Positions 37,044-48,681 are shown, counted from the first letter of the stretch. The stretch: 64,000 nt of DNA from Lantana camara (GCA_037501455.1 CM074858.1:46063001-46127000); one strand, 5' to 3'. Numbers and translations: made by a program. Notes: generated from the sequence alone by a model not told the origin.

Positions 37044-37816
37044 GTGAGGTTTAATTGCTAGTTTCATAGAACCTGTATAAACCTTTATGGGGAATTTCAA
37101 GCCAAAAGGTATATATATTTATCTATAATCGTTTCTAAACTCTCAAGTGAATTGCCAGCAAGTCATGTTCATGCAAAGCAATGCGTGTATCATGACTAAA
37201 TCGTGAATTGCAAGCAAATCATGTTCATGCAAAGCAATGCATGTATTTTAATTGAATTGTGACCGTGTTTTGGCGAGTAGCATGATAGCACTTTGGGCCC
37301 GAGGGTTTGTGTATGAGCCAACAGGGAAAGCATAGGGCTGACGCGTAACTCTGCACTCCCCTCATCAGTTGGGATGACCCCTGAATCCACCAGGAGGTTT
37401 GGCGGAGGAAGGAATCCCGTACGTAGGAGTCATGAACCTGACGTACGTAGCATGGATGGTTAGGGCCTTGCAAACCCACCATCACCCGGAAGGAAAGGAG
37501 TTCAAAAAATTGCTACCTGTGCACTATAATAACCTACATGATCACATGATAATTAAACAAACATGTATTGTTCACTATTGGCGTAAGGATGGGGAATTGC
37601 CCTCACTCGCCAGGGCCACTGATTGAATGATTGAAAGTGATTAAAGTGTTTAATATTGATAGTTGTATTCTCAGGTAAAGTGTAATGTATTTTGAACTTA
37701 TATTGCTTTCAGTTATAAAACTTCACCCGAGGATTTAACTTGCATGCTATCTGTGCTAATATATATATTTATGCCCCTCACTCAGTCTTCCATAGACTGA
37801 CCCCTCCACCTTTCAG
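37044..37816 (+). other. predicted intron-like module, X 5' LTR
   Basis: The GTGAGG donor core at 37044-37049 is preceded by CAC here but by CAG in the 3' LTR (44084-44092). The hairpin TCAGTCT/AGACTGA is at 37782-37800, followed by a pyrimidine run and TTTCAG ending at 37816, with an alternative TTACAG ending at 37826. The 3' LTR has the same hairpin at 44825-44843. Confidence 0.4.
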
Positions 37817-37832
37817 GTTCTTACAGGTACGT

Positions 37833-38067
37833 GCTAGGCGGGAATAGAGTCGAGTCCAGTCTTTGCATTCGAGTCGAGCACAGTTCATTTACTTATTGTT
37901 GCACATGAATTATTGTATTGTTAATTGTTATGTGTTTTAGGAGATGATAATGTATTGATATGTGAGATTAGAATATGGTTTACTTAACAAATGATCGATA
38001 ATGTAGCATGCTTCCGCTTTATTTCTTATGCATTATGGTAATTGATTGTGGCTTAGTCCCGCCTAGC
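37833..38067 (+). other. long-range inverted pair GCTAGGCGGGA / TCCCGCCTAGC
   Basis: The arms at 37833-37843 and 38057-38067 are complementary over 11 bp. The second arm is about 130 bases from the primer binding site. Confidence 0.65.
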
Positions 38068-38198
38068 TAGTTGATTTATTTTATTTGTCACCCCGTTCTC
38101 TATAGGTTGGTTCATGTACGGATTATCGATTTCATATGTGAATCGAACTATAGTGCGGGGGTGTGGCATCTCTACGTAAAGGGGTGCTACATCTGAGG

Positions 38199-38211
38199 TG
38201 GTATCAGAGCC
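38199..38211 (+). other. primer binding site of element X
   Basis: TGGTATCAGAGCC, complementary to the 3' end of initiator tRNA-Met, 7 bases after the 5' LTR. Confidence 0.93.
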
Positions 38212-38854
38212 CGATTGCAAAATCGAGGTTCTAGTGTCGTGTCGTGTCAAGTCTAGGTCTAACGGCGTATGAATTATTTTGTAACTTGTGCATTGCATCC
38301 ATTTGTGTCATTATTTGCTCACTAAGTGACCTTATGTGACTTAGAAATTTACATGACCAACGTGCCTATTTGAACTTTGTGAAATTAATTGTTACATTCA
38401 CCTTCTAAATTGTTTCTAAGTGTGACACGTGCATTAATATTTTAACCGACATGCATTACCTAGTGTTTCTTGTTAGTAGATTCTTCCTATCCCTATCGCG
38501 ACCAGCAATCCAGTTTTGCTGAATTGAGGAAGTTTGAACAACTGGATGTCCGATCCAAACTTCAAAAGGCTTAAGAAAGAAAAGGGGAGAGACTGCTAAG
38601 GAAATGAATTAAAGAATCAAATGGTCAACCGAACTACCACAACGAAAGAATTCCAATCAACGGTGAACGGTACACATAAACATGCATACCACGTGCATCA
38701 TATATTTTATTATTGCCATTCATAATTCTTTGTTAATCATCAGTTGCTTCTATATGAATGATAATTTGACGTAATTGATATTTTATCCCTGCTCCCTTAC
38801 GTGCTACTTGTGTAAATGTATCTCACTGTTCGCCTAAATTTTATTTCGTGTGCA

Positions 38855-38960
38855 TGAGAGACGGGGATTCTCTCAGGGTTGCCAAGAGACAGGGTTCTCT
38901 TGTTACTTGCTCGAGAGACGGGGTTCTCTCATCATGTGTTTGGGAGACGGGGCACTCTCA
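38855..38960 (+). repeat. array of four hairpins, GAGAGA-CGGGGT-TCTCTC type
   Basis: The stems are TGAGAGA/TCTCTCA (38855-38875), CAAGAGA/TCTCTTG (38883-38902), GAGAGA/TCTCTC (38913-38930) and TGGGAG/CTCTCA with one G-U type pair (38941-38960). Loops carry C(G/A)GGG. Stem changes are compensated. The units match, on the same sense strand, those of the tandem element at 9269-9700. Confidence 0.88.
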
Positions 38961-39143
38961 TCAATACTTGCTACTTGTCAACTTGTTCTAGTGGAAGGTT
39001 AGATTTTCTTTCGAGTGTTTAGATTCTGGGAAGTAGAGGGTCGTGACTTGACAGCATTGAAGGAACCTTGTTGATTGAAGACCTCTTTCAAACTAATCCC
39101 TGACGGGGAGTAGCTAACCCGCGTGGGATGAAAACGGGAGAGT

Positions 39144-39178
39144 GAATCCGAGGACGGATTCTCTTAAGGGGGAGAGAA
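39144..39178 (+). other. polypurine tract of element X with adjoining hairpin
   Basis: GAATCCG (39144-39150), loop AGGA and CGGATTC (39155-39161) form a 7-bp stem, followed by TCTTAAGGGGGAGAGAA up to the 3' LTR. The layout equals that at 8958-8992 but with an unrelated stem sequence. Confidence 0.85.
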
Positions 39179-39179
39179 T

Positions 39180-39203
39180 TGTAACGCCCCAATTTTTCCA
39201 GAC
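39180..39203 (+). mobile_element. 3' LTR of element X, first 24 bases
   Basis: It begins TGTAACGCCCC right after the polypurine tract and is cut by the solo LTR at 39204. CAGAC at 39199-39203 is duplicated at 42711-42715. Confidence 0.93.
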
Positions 39204-40121
39204 TGTAACGCCCCGACTTTTCGGCCGTACAGGTATGACACCACGAGTGGGTTTAGACTGAGTGTTATGTGATTTAATTATGCTTTAGTTGCTAAGTGAG
39301 TGTTTAATTAATAATTTCGTAAACTAATTGTTATTATGTGACTAATATGATTTAAATGATTATGTTCTTTAATCTCTTTTTTTTTTAATATGGTTACTTA
39401 CAACTAAGGTTTTATGTTGAATATGTACGTATTTGAACTTATATGAAATCCTTGGATTCAATCGCACTTTGAATTTGACCCAATTGCTATCCTACCAAAC
39501 CTTGGGGCCCTAATTGAATCACTTAAACTGTTAGAGTACCAAAATGTAATTTTCCCTCATTCTTCCCCTTAATTACATGATTTACACCTCCCACAACCTC
39601 ATTCTTCTTCTTTCATCTTCTCCTAGAAAAACAAGGGTTCCCATCTTCTTTCTCCTTTTTCTTTTGATGGATCCAAGCTAGTAGACAAGGAGACAAGATG
39701 ATTTCTTCATGTTTTGGTCAGCTCAAGTCATTTTCTTCTTCAACCCCTTCATCTCTTTTCCTTCAAGGTATATGTGTTTGTATATATATTTCATGTGGGT
39801 TTGTGGAAATAAGTGATTCTTGCATCCTAACTTGATATATGTTGTGTCTTGAGGCTCAATTGATGTATATTTGTTAAATTTTGAATTATTTGTTAAAACA
39901 TGAGTGCATCGCCATTGTTGGACCTTCAAGATGTGAAAATGGTGGATTGGTTTCTTGTGCATTTCTTGCCATTTTGCTAGGCTATTATGATAGAGCATGT
40001 ATGTGTGAGTTTACACCTTCAATTTGATTGCTTTTAGTTGAGCTTTGAAGTGGTTTTTGCTTCCTTGTCTCTCCCCTTCGAGCAACCCCTGTTTTTTAGC
40101 CTTTTTCCAGCCCTGGAAGAC

Positions 40122-40241
40122 TACCCGGGCGGGTACTTTTTGTGCCTAAAAAGTACCCGGGCGGGTACTCTTATCCAGAAGACTTCGGGACAGTTTTCCC
40201 CGGCCGAGGAATTTTTCCCTTGAACTTTACCCGGCCGGGTA
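40122..40241. repeat. palindrome array, TACCCGGGCGGGTA type
   Basis: TACCCGGGCGGGTA is at 40122-40135, AGTACCCGGGCGGGTACT at 40152-40169 and TACCCGGCCGGGTA at 40228-40241. In addition CGGGTACTTTTT (40130-40141) pairs with AAAAAGTACCCG (40148-40159) around a 6-base loop. The same palindrome type occurs on the other strand at 59327-59445. Confidence 0.85.
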
Positions 40242-41362
40242 CTCCCTAATCCGAACTTCAAATGACCTGATTTTTGAGCCGTTGGAAATCTCTTGAAGTC
40301 TACTAACACCTCCAATTGGGATCACCTTAATATATTTTCTCATTTCTGAGTTATGATCGTTTGAAAATTGTGTCGCCACTTCATCGGAACACTGCACTCA
40401 CCCAACTTCGGACCCTCGCCATTTCCTCATCGCTTTGAACCATGTTTCGGGCCATATATCATTTGAAAGTTCTATGTGTCTAGTTTCCTATCCAACAAAC
40501 AAAACCTAATTCCAGTTTCTAGAACTCAAGATATGTTCAATTCTTTACAGCTTGTGCATTACCAAAAACTGTCAGCTCTCACCTAAACTTGTTCAAAACC
40601 GTTTTCTTGCTTTCCCTCCACTTCCTCGGACTCCTTATGTGGTTTGAATGAATTTTATGCTTGTTTAATTGGTTATATGCGATATATCTTGAGATGATTA
40701 TGAATTTTATGCTTTGAATTCAATGTATAAACGTGAAATGACAACATGAACGTTTATGTGCTACTTTTATGTATGCGTGAATGATTTGCTTCGTTTAATT
40801 GTTTGGTATGTTGTGAATAGGTTCTTCCATGACTTATATTTTTTTTTTAATATGTTGTATTATGTGTTAACTTGTATATTATGAAGTCATAATGTGATCT
40901 TGTTAAATATTTTGTGAATTATGATCCAATATGCCTTCAAATGCTCTCTAGCTTACATGCATGAATTGTTCCTCCATTTATTGGCCTCATATGATAACTT
41001 CCATCTTCATTTATAACTCGTATGCATTTTAAATATGTTATAATATGAGTTATGATTAATGTATGAAGCTTATGGCTCGATTTGATACAAAATATGAAAG
41101 ATATGAAACACATGAATATGAAACCACCATATCTTGAAGTTCTGAATGAATTATTTGATTATATGACCCCATCACACGATTCATGCTTCTTATGCAGCTC
41201 ATATCATATGCATAACATGCCGTGCGTCTATGTGGTTTCATATTGAGTCAATTCTCACGAGTACACATTGTTCCTTCTCTTGTACAGTTCGTTTCCAAGG
41301 CGGAGACTTCCGAATTGATAGGCACCCGTATTACTCATGCTTTATGCCTTGTGGTATTCGAG

Positions 41363-42249
41363 GTGAGGGTGTTTTTGTTTTAGCTATCTATCAAACCCTA
41401 CAACCCTTATGTGATAAGTTTTGGCCAAAAACCTAATGTATATATATATATATATATGTATATGTTATTTTCAAAGTAGAGTCATCGAGTAAATTATGAT
41501 CGAGTAAACCCTTTTCTAATGAATTATGAAATATGTTATGTTTCTTATGAATCAAATGTTTTGGCGAGACTATGTATGTATGTTATAATTGCACGGGCCC
41601 AGGGACTTAGTGCAAGTGGCTATCCGGGGAGGCAAGGGCCGACGGTGATCCCTTATACTAGTCCCACCACATTTACGGTGATACCAGCCCTCGCTAGGAG
41701 GTTTAGCGGGGAATGGGAGTTGAGTGCCCTTGGGGGAGTTATGAAACCCCATTGGCCTATGTATAAGGTGGTCGGGTCTTGCTAACCCGTCCACCACCTG
41801 GAGGAAGAAGGTTGGAACTTATTTTATGATTATGTTTATGTTATGATATGATTATGCACCGTGCGGGAAGGCCGGGACACGGATTGCCCAAACAACTATG
41901 TCTTATGTTATGACTTGCTTGTATTATAATGTATTGCATGATCGCGTATTTAACATATTAATGAAATGTATCGTACACGATCAGAGTTTGGTTGGAGATG
42001 ATGCAGGCTCACTCGCCGAGCCGTAATGATTATGTATGAATTATGAACCTAATGAATTTAATATGAATTAGTCGTAAAGTTCGAACATTGGTTATTTATT
42101 TTCTTGCCCTTCGTCGGAACTAACTTCCAATAAAACCTTTGCTCGGGATTTATGGCTTGCATGTGCATGTTTCTATATTTATGTATCACTCCTGCTCATT
42201 CAGTCTTCTAGAGACTGACCACTCTTTCCCACTTCTCAGTATCTTGCAG
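41363..42249 (+). other. predicted intron-like module in the solo LTR
   Basis: AG|GTGAGG (GTGAGG at 41363-41368), hairpin TCAGTCT/AGACTGA at 42200-42218 holding CTGAC, a pyrimidine run and TTGCAG ending at 42249. Predicted from consensus and recurrence. Confidence 0.42.
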
Positions 42250-42710
42250 GTTTTGCTAGGCGGAGGTCAAGTTTAATTCTCTTGTTGAGTCACACTTGTA
42301 CACTCGAGTCACATGTTACATTGTTATGATTTAATTGTAATTCTTTTATGTATTTGGGCCTGTGAGCCAATTATGAATTATTATTAATATGGATTCGGGA
42401 CAGGTTGCATGCGTAGTTGAACCCGTGGATAAGATGCATGTTGAATTTTTTTTTTAGTCATCTTATGATAATGTTATATGTTGGGGCTATTATTGAAATT
42501 TATGCTTGGTATTATTGCTTCCGCATTATGTATTCGGGATTTTGATTTAATGGGTTCAGGGTTAGTTTCCGCCTAGCCAGGTTGTTTTTTTTTTTTTTTT
42601 TTTGTGTCTCCCGTTCGCTATGAGTCCGGTTCATGCTTGTATTATCCATTTCATATGTGGACTAATCTTGTATTGCGGGGGATGTGGTTCCTATCGTCCC
42701 GGATGCTACA

Positions 42711-45234
42711 CAGACGTTCAGGTACGCGCATCACATGTGTGATTTTTGAGAGTTAGGATTTAAATTTAAATTTTCGTTTATTAAATTCTTACATCTCATG
42801 AAAATTTATATGAAATATATTTCATCATGTTTACGTGAAATAATTGTCGAACATGATTTATTTGCTAATTGTCCTTAATTGACCATTTATTTAAATTTAA
42901 GGACCAAATTGCATGATATATTCTTGGACTAAAGTGATTAATTAGTTAGGAATGGAACTTAATTGCATGACTTGTACTTTGGAGGGACCTAATTGCAATT
43001 TAATCATTTCACTAAAATCAAGGATGATGAATCACGATATATGCTTCTTCATCCTTCTTCCACCTTCATTTCATTTCAAGTCATACAATCATCTTCATCT
43101 CTCTCTCGATCAAACATCACACAAGAAGAAGAGATGGTTTTCATCTTATTCAAGTTAAATCATCAAGAAATTAGGAGCTTTGAAGCATCATCATCTCCAT
43201 AACTTCATCATCTTCTCATATTTTCTTCAAAGGTAGAGATGGAAGAATATATGATTTCTTGAAATTTATATATGAGGCTAGGGTTCATGATTCAAGCTTG
43301 ATAATTTGTGTATTTTTTGTTAGAAGCATGATTCTAGGCTTTCAACATGAATTGGTGCATGAATTCTAGGAAATTATGGAATTTTTTTATGAGTTCATAT
43401 ATGAGTTAAAGTTGATGATTATGATGATTAAGGCATGAATTATGTGTTTATATTGGGTTTTATTACACTTTAAGCATGTATACCTATTTCCTTTCATGAA
43501 TTATAGCATTTGGAAGTGAATTATAAGTGTTTTGACGAGATTTGAGTGTGGTTCATGCATCCCCTGCTTCTGCATCTTCTGCATGGCGGGAACGGCCCAT
43601 CCCATCCCAGTTCATTTATAGGAAGGGTCATTCCCACCCTTTTGAAAAGGACAGCCTGCATGGCTCTTCCCGTTTTGGCTTGCAGCCGGAACGGCCGTTT
43701 CCAATTTTTGGGGAGCAGCTTCGGGGAGCTGGGAGTGGCCCTTCCCATTTTGAACTGAGGGCCGGAACGGCCTTTCCCAGGCCTCTGGAGAGGCAGAAAC
43801 CTTCTGCATAAATTTCAATTTTCCAATTCCTTTCCTTTATCTTTAAATGATCCATACATGCTATTATATGACCAATATCATGCAATAATATGATTGTAAC
43901 ATGCTACATTGATCAACGCATGTCATCTCGTTACATGATTATGCCATGCGTCATAATTGGTATCATTATTGAGTCCTTGTCTCACGAGTGCACAATAACC
44001 CGTTTCTTGTCCCGTTCTTCTCCAGGATGGAAATTGTGATCGCTGAGCACGTTCATGTATCCATGAGTCATCGTGTCGCCTGTCAGGTGAGGTTTAATTG
44101 CTAGTTATATAGAACCTGTATAACCCTTTATGTGGAATTTCAATTCAAAAGGTATATATATTTATCTATAATCGTTTCTAAACTCTCAAGTGAATTGCCA
44201 GCAAGTCGTGTTCATGCAAAGCAATGCGTGTATCATGATTGAATCGTTAATTGCAAGCAAGTCATGTTCATGCAAAGCAATGCATGTATTGCGATTGAAT
44301 TGTGACCGTATTTTGGCGAGTAGCATGATAGCACTTTGGGCCCAAGGGTTAGTGTATGAGCCAACTAGGAAAGCATAGGGCTGACGGGTAACTCTGCACT
44401 CCCCTCATCAGTTGGGATGACCCCTGAATCCACCAGGAGGTTTGGTGGAGGAAAGAATCCCGTACGTGGGAGTCATGAACCTGACGTACGTAGCATGGAT
44501 GGTTAGGGCCTTGCAAACCCACGATCACCCGGAAGGAAAGGAGTTCATGAAATTGCTACCTGTGCACCATAATAACCTGCATGATTACATGATAATTAAA
44601 CAAGCATGTAATGTTCACTATTGGCGTAAGGATGGAGAATTACCCTCACTCGCCAGGGCCACTGATTGAATAATTGAAAGTGATTAAAGTGTTTAATATT
44701 GATAGTTGTATTCGTGGGCAAAGTGTATTGTATTTTGAACTTATATTGCTTTCAGTTATAAAACTTCACCCGAGGATTTAACTTGCATGCTATCTATGCT
44801 AATATATTTATTTATGCCCCTCACTCAGTCTTCCATAGACTGACGCCTCCACCTTTCAGGTTCTTACAGGTACGTGTTAGGCGGGAATAGAGTCGAGTCC
44901 AATCTTTGCATTCGAGTCTAGCACAGTTCATTTACTTATTGTTGTACATGAATTGTTGTATTGTTAATTGTTATATATTTTAGGAGATGATAATGTATTG
45001 ATATGTGAGATTAGAATATGGTTTACTTAACAAATGATCGATAATGTAGCGTGCTTCCACTTTATTTCTTATGCATTATGGTAACTGATTGAGGGTTAGT
45101 CCCACCTAGCTAGTTGATTTATTTTATTTGTTACCCCGTTCGCTATAGGTTGGTTCATGTACGGATTATCCATTTCATATGTGAATCGACCTATAGTGCG
45201 GGGGTGTGGCATCTCTACGTAAAGGGGTGCTACA
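42711..45234 (+). mobile_element. 3' LTR of element X, remainder
   Basis: It continues the 3' LTR after the CAGAC duplication and ends GGGGTGCTACA at 45234, followed by the TTTTG duplication. It aligns with 35730-38191 throughout, with many substitutions and some indels, including about 50 extra bases near 42920-42960, so the insertion is not recent. Its palindrome array (43587-43778) is more decayed than in the 5' LTR. Confidence 0.93.
43587..43778. repeat. palindrome array in the X 3' LTR, decayed
   Basis: Equivalent of 36548-36733. Only AACGGCCGTT (43690-43699) remains a perfect core. Several differences are CG to CA or TG changes, for example GGGTCATTCCC where the 5' LTR has GGGTCGTTCCC. 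Confidence 0.75.
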
Positions 45235-47208
45235 TTTTGCATCGATCAGTCGAAGACCGACTTAGGATTCTCCTCGACGGAACCAATCAGGATCCAACTA
45301 AGGAAGAACACGCATGCTAGCGTACAACACATCACTGCGGAAGAGGATAGAAACGATGGGAGCAAAAAGGTAACCAATCGTCATCTTTCTGTATTTAACA
45401 GACTAGGTACATCCAAAACCCCAAAGTCGGTATCCGAAAGGCTTAGAAATACTCGTCCAGCTAAATCCGTTCATGACAGACATGGCATTAGACATCAAAC
45501 ATGAGGTTTTATCTTTGATAGACTCGGAAACCATGGAGTAAAGCAATAGAGGAGACAAGACATCATCAGAGAGGTGGAAACAATGGAGTCAGAAAGTAAA
45601 ATTCAGATTATCTAAATCTCTATATCCCGTGAAATTAAACCCTCAATCCTGCTTATTACTTCAGATGGGCCAATGAGATTAAACAACAAACTTTGGGGCA
45701 CTCGAGTGGCGTAGCTGAAGAAGGAGTAGAGGTCACAATTGGGTCCGACGACACTTGTGCTCCCAAGGAAGATGAGTACTACACGTACAATCATGTAACT
45801 ATTGAGAAATATTCCGACTCTCAGCCTTCTAATGACGAGGTTCAACAGGCCCCGAAGTAGCTTGAAGATGGTGTACAAACAAATGTGGATGAGCTTAAGG
45901 AGTTGAATCTCAGAACTGACAAGGATCCGCCTCCCGTATATGTTAGCGCGCTTCTGAGTCAGGAAGAAGTAGAAGAATAACACAGAATCTTGAACGAGTA
46001 CAAAGATGTCTTCACATGGACGTGTAAGGAGATGCCTGGCCTAGACCCAAAAGTCCCAGTGCATCATCTCGATATTGAACACGGAGCACATCCTGTCAAA
46101 CAATCACAAAAAATGCTCCGCCCAAAACTTGCTGCTCGTGTCGAGGCAGAAGTAAACAAGTTGATTGAAGCTGGATTTATCAGAGAGGTCAAGTACCCTA
46201 CCTGGATATCTAGCATCGTATCGGTCAAGAAGAAGAATGGCCAAATACGAGTTTGCGTGGATTTTCGGGATCTGAACAAAGCGTGCCCCAAGGATTATAT
46301 CCCTTTGCCTATCATTGAGCTAATGGTTGGCGCTACTACAAGACATGAAGCTTTATCTTTCATGGATGGGTCCTCCGGTTACAATGAGATAAGGATGTCA
46401 CCAAAAGATGAGGAGTGTAAGTCTTTTCGCCCTCCAAAAGGAATATACTGCTATAAGGTAATATCATTTGGTCTGAAAAATACAGGTGCTACATATCAAC
46501 GAGTGATGGAAAATATTTTGACGAAATTCTGCACAAAAGGGTTGAATGTTATATTGCCGATCTGGTTGTTAAGACAAGTAAAAAAGCCAAGCACTTGGAG
46601 GATCTTCGTGTTGTGTTCGAAAGGCTAAGGAAATATAACTTGAAAATGAATCCTCTCAAATGTGCATTCGGAGTGACATCGAGGAAAGTTTCTTGGCTTT
46701 GTGGTTCGTCATCGAGGTATTGAGGTGGACCCCGAAAGGATAGACGTTATCCAAAAGATGCCTCCACCAAGGAATCTAAAAGAACTGAGGAGCCTGCAAG
46801 GAAATCTCGCGTCCATAAGGAGATTCATATCCAACCTTATTGGGGATGCTAGCCATTCAACCATCTCATGCGAAGGAAGCCCCTTTCAAATTGGATGAAG
46901 GTTGCCAAAATGGATTCAAAAGTATAAAGAAATATTTTTTGAACCCACCAGTAGTAGGATCCCTGATACCTAGAAAACCACTCGTAATGTATATTGCAGC
47001 GTAAGAACGTTCAATTGGCACCCTAATGGCTCAAGAGAATATTGAAGGTAAGCAAATGGCTCTTTATTACCTAAGCAAATCCTTAATGGGAAGCAAATTA
47101 AAGTACTCTCCTGTTGAGAAAATATGCTTAGCTCTGTTCGACGCCATTAAAAAGTTGAAGCATTATTTTGAAGCCTACTCGATTCGGCTCATCTCCCAAG
47201 TTGATCCA
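45235..47208 (+). pseudogene. Tat/Ogre-like Ty3 element, RT and partial RNase H, broken
   Basis: After the TTTTG duplication the reading frame interrupted at 35703 resumes, with Tat-like residues such as SKTDLGF. The RT region (45990-46628) shows VSVKKKNGQIRVCVDFRDLN, NKACPKDYIPLP and FMDGSSGYNEI. The catalytic box in a second frame reads Y-I-A-D (46550-46561) where Y-V/I-D-D is expected, so one essential aspartate is lost, and a frameshift precedes it. The thumb and connection follow (46680-46900), then an RNase H-like stretch with LYYLSKSL and KKLKHYFEAY (47026-47208). The Athila-like insertion at 47209 cuts it off. Stops are frequent. Nonfunctional. Confidence 0.85.
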
Positions 47209-48675
47209 TGTTGTGTGTAGAAATTACATGATTTTAAGCGTTAAATATATGATATTCTGGAGCCGTTTGATGCGTTTAGGTGTTTATTTGACTCAGTTTA
47301 GGTGTCATTAGAGTTGGAGTTACGAAAAGGAGAAGCAGAGCGATTTCACGCATTTTGGGAGAAAAAGTGGTAACTCCCGTTACCATTTAGCAGTACTAAA
47401 GGAGTAACTCCCGTTAATAGCCACAAGAGAACGGTTTTTGGCGACAACAGAGGGGTAACGCCCGTTACCACTACGCAGAAGGAATTAGGTAACGCCCGTT
47501 ACCAGTAATAGCGTTAATGCGATTTCATGCCATTAACGAGCGTTAACGATGGCAAGGCAAGAGAATTCTCCTATGGTTACTATATATGTGCGTTTTGGAG
47601 TGTTTTTTAGGGAGACTTCTTCCGTTCGTGACCTAGATTGGAGTTAGACAGAGAAAAAGAGTTTCCTTTCCAAGTCAAGACCTTGGGTTTGGAAGAAGAC
47701 TCAGAGGTTCAGAAGATTTTCAGAGAATTCGAGAAGACGACAGGATTGAATTCCGAGAACAATCTTTGGTTTTATTGTTGCTTTAATTCCTAAACTAATT
47801 CCTTTGATTTTTAGTTTTAGTTTTTATGCGAAGTTCGTTCTTGAGTTTTGTTGAATGTTATTGAGTTTAATTGTTAGACTTTATTTAGATTCGTTGACCA
47901 TGATTTATGTTAATGCAGTTTCCTTTAGTTTTATGATTTTTTCTTCAAGTATGAGTAGCTAATTATCTAAGGCTAGGGGGAAGTGATGATGATTGCATGA
48001 TGGATGTTTGATGAGACACTCGAGTGACTTGTGTTAATTCTTAGTTTGAAAACTTGTTTGAATTGACTTGCGATGGCCTGATCACCCGTACTATGTGTCA
48101 CAATTACCTATAAATCGAAAGAGTGATGGTAGGTTAGATGGTTTTCAATACTTGTGAGTTGTAGGGTTCAAAGAGATTTGGTCCTAGCTTATACAACAGT
48201 AATCTTATTCCATGCCGAGCCGCTAGAATACTGAATTACACTAGTCTTGTTCCTATGGTTTAATTAACTATTGGTGATTGCGAGAGCAACATTGAACACT
48301 AATTAAGCACTTGGTTACACCTCGAGAGAGGGTAATTCAAATATAAGTGACTAGGTTGTAGAATTACACTTGTCAAACGGGTATCACATTGGCTCTTGAT
48401 TGTATGATTCAAAGCTTTTTCCCCTACCTGTTTAGTTTACTGAAGTAAATTCACGTATTTAAATTGTTAATTGCAATTTTAGGTTCATTACTTGTTAATT
48501 TCCGTATCAGTATACTAATAGAAATAACCTTGAATTCGTTAAGTCTTTAGATTAGAGAGAAATAGAGAGTAGTGATTGATTTCCCTTCCCTGTGGGTTCG
48601 ATCCTATTGTACTACGCGTATGTTAGGGTACACTTGCACGATTGGTTTTTAACTGTAGTAAAATCTGATACAACA
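47209..48675 (+). mobile_element. Athila-like 5' LTR (1467 bp)
   Basis: It starts TGTTG and ends CAACA, a 5-bp terminal inverted repeat, and is followed by a tRNA-Asp-type primer site. It inserted into the RNase H part of the Tat/Ogre remnant; ATCCA at 47204-47208 would be the left target duplication, and I did not find its partner. A palindrome array lies at 47369-47503. Confidence 0.88.
47369..47503. repeat. palindrome array, GGTAACGCCCGTTACC type
   Basis: GGTAACTCCCGTTACC (47369-47384), a partial unit at 47404-47418, GGTAACGCCCGTTACC at 47454-47469 and again at 47488-47503. Each half holds an AACG or CGTT core like known MYB target cores. Related units reappear at 49802-49927. Confidence 0.8.
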
Positions 48676-48681
48676 AGTTTT

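Larger units (their letters stand above)
35704..38191 (+). mobile_element. 5' LTR of non-autonomous element X (2488 bp)
   Basis: It starts TGTAACGCCCC, ends GGGGTGCTACA and is followed at once by a tRNA-Met primer site. Its partner is split: 39180-39203 plus 42711-45234. It holds a GGGAACG/CGTTCCC palindrome array (36548-36733), the shared block CGTGCGTC near 36902, an intron-like module (37044-37816) and the inverted arms at 37833 and 38057. No gene is present. Confidence 0.95.
38192..39179 (+). mobile_element. internal region of element X, noncoding (988 bp)
   Basis: It begins with a primer binding site (38199-38211) and ends with a polypurine tract (39166-39178). Between them there is no recognisable gene and no long open frame. 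It carries a hairpin array (38855-38960) and a hairpin beside the polypurine tract (39144-39161). An internal domain under 1 kb between 2.5-kb LTRs means that mobilisation must have been in trans. Confidence 0.92.
39204..42710 (+). mobile_element. solo LTR, 3507 bp, with CAGAC target duplication
   Basis: It starts TGTAACGCCCC, ends GGATGCTACA and is flanked by CAGAC on both sides, sitting inside the 3' LTR of X. It has no internal region, so it is a solo LTR. Same broad group as the LTR at 1-3496. Contents: AT-rich first 900 bp, a TACCCGGGCGGGTA palindrome array (40122-40241), the block with TTGAGTCAATTCTCACGAG near 41244, an intron-like module (41363-42249) and inverted arms at 42255-42263 and 42569-42577. 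Homopolymer T runs occur near 42450 and 42590. Confidence 0.95.

Noticed and set aside
45612..45983. 123-codon frame on the - strand
   Set aside because: It is antisense to the decayed Tat/Ogre region and has no recognisable domain; the sense strand explains the sequence.
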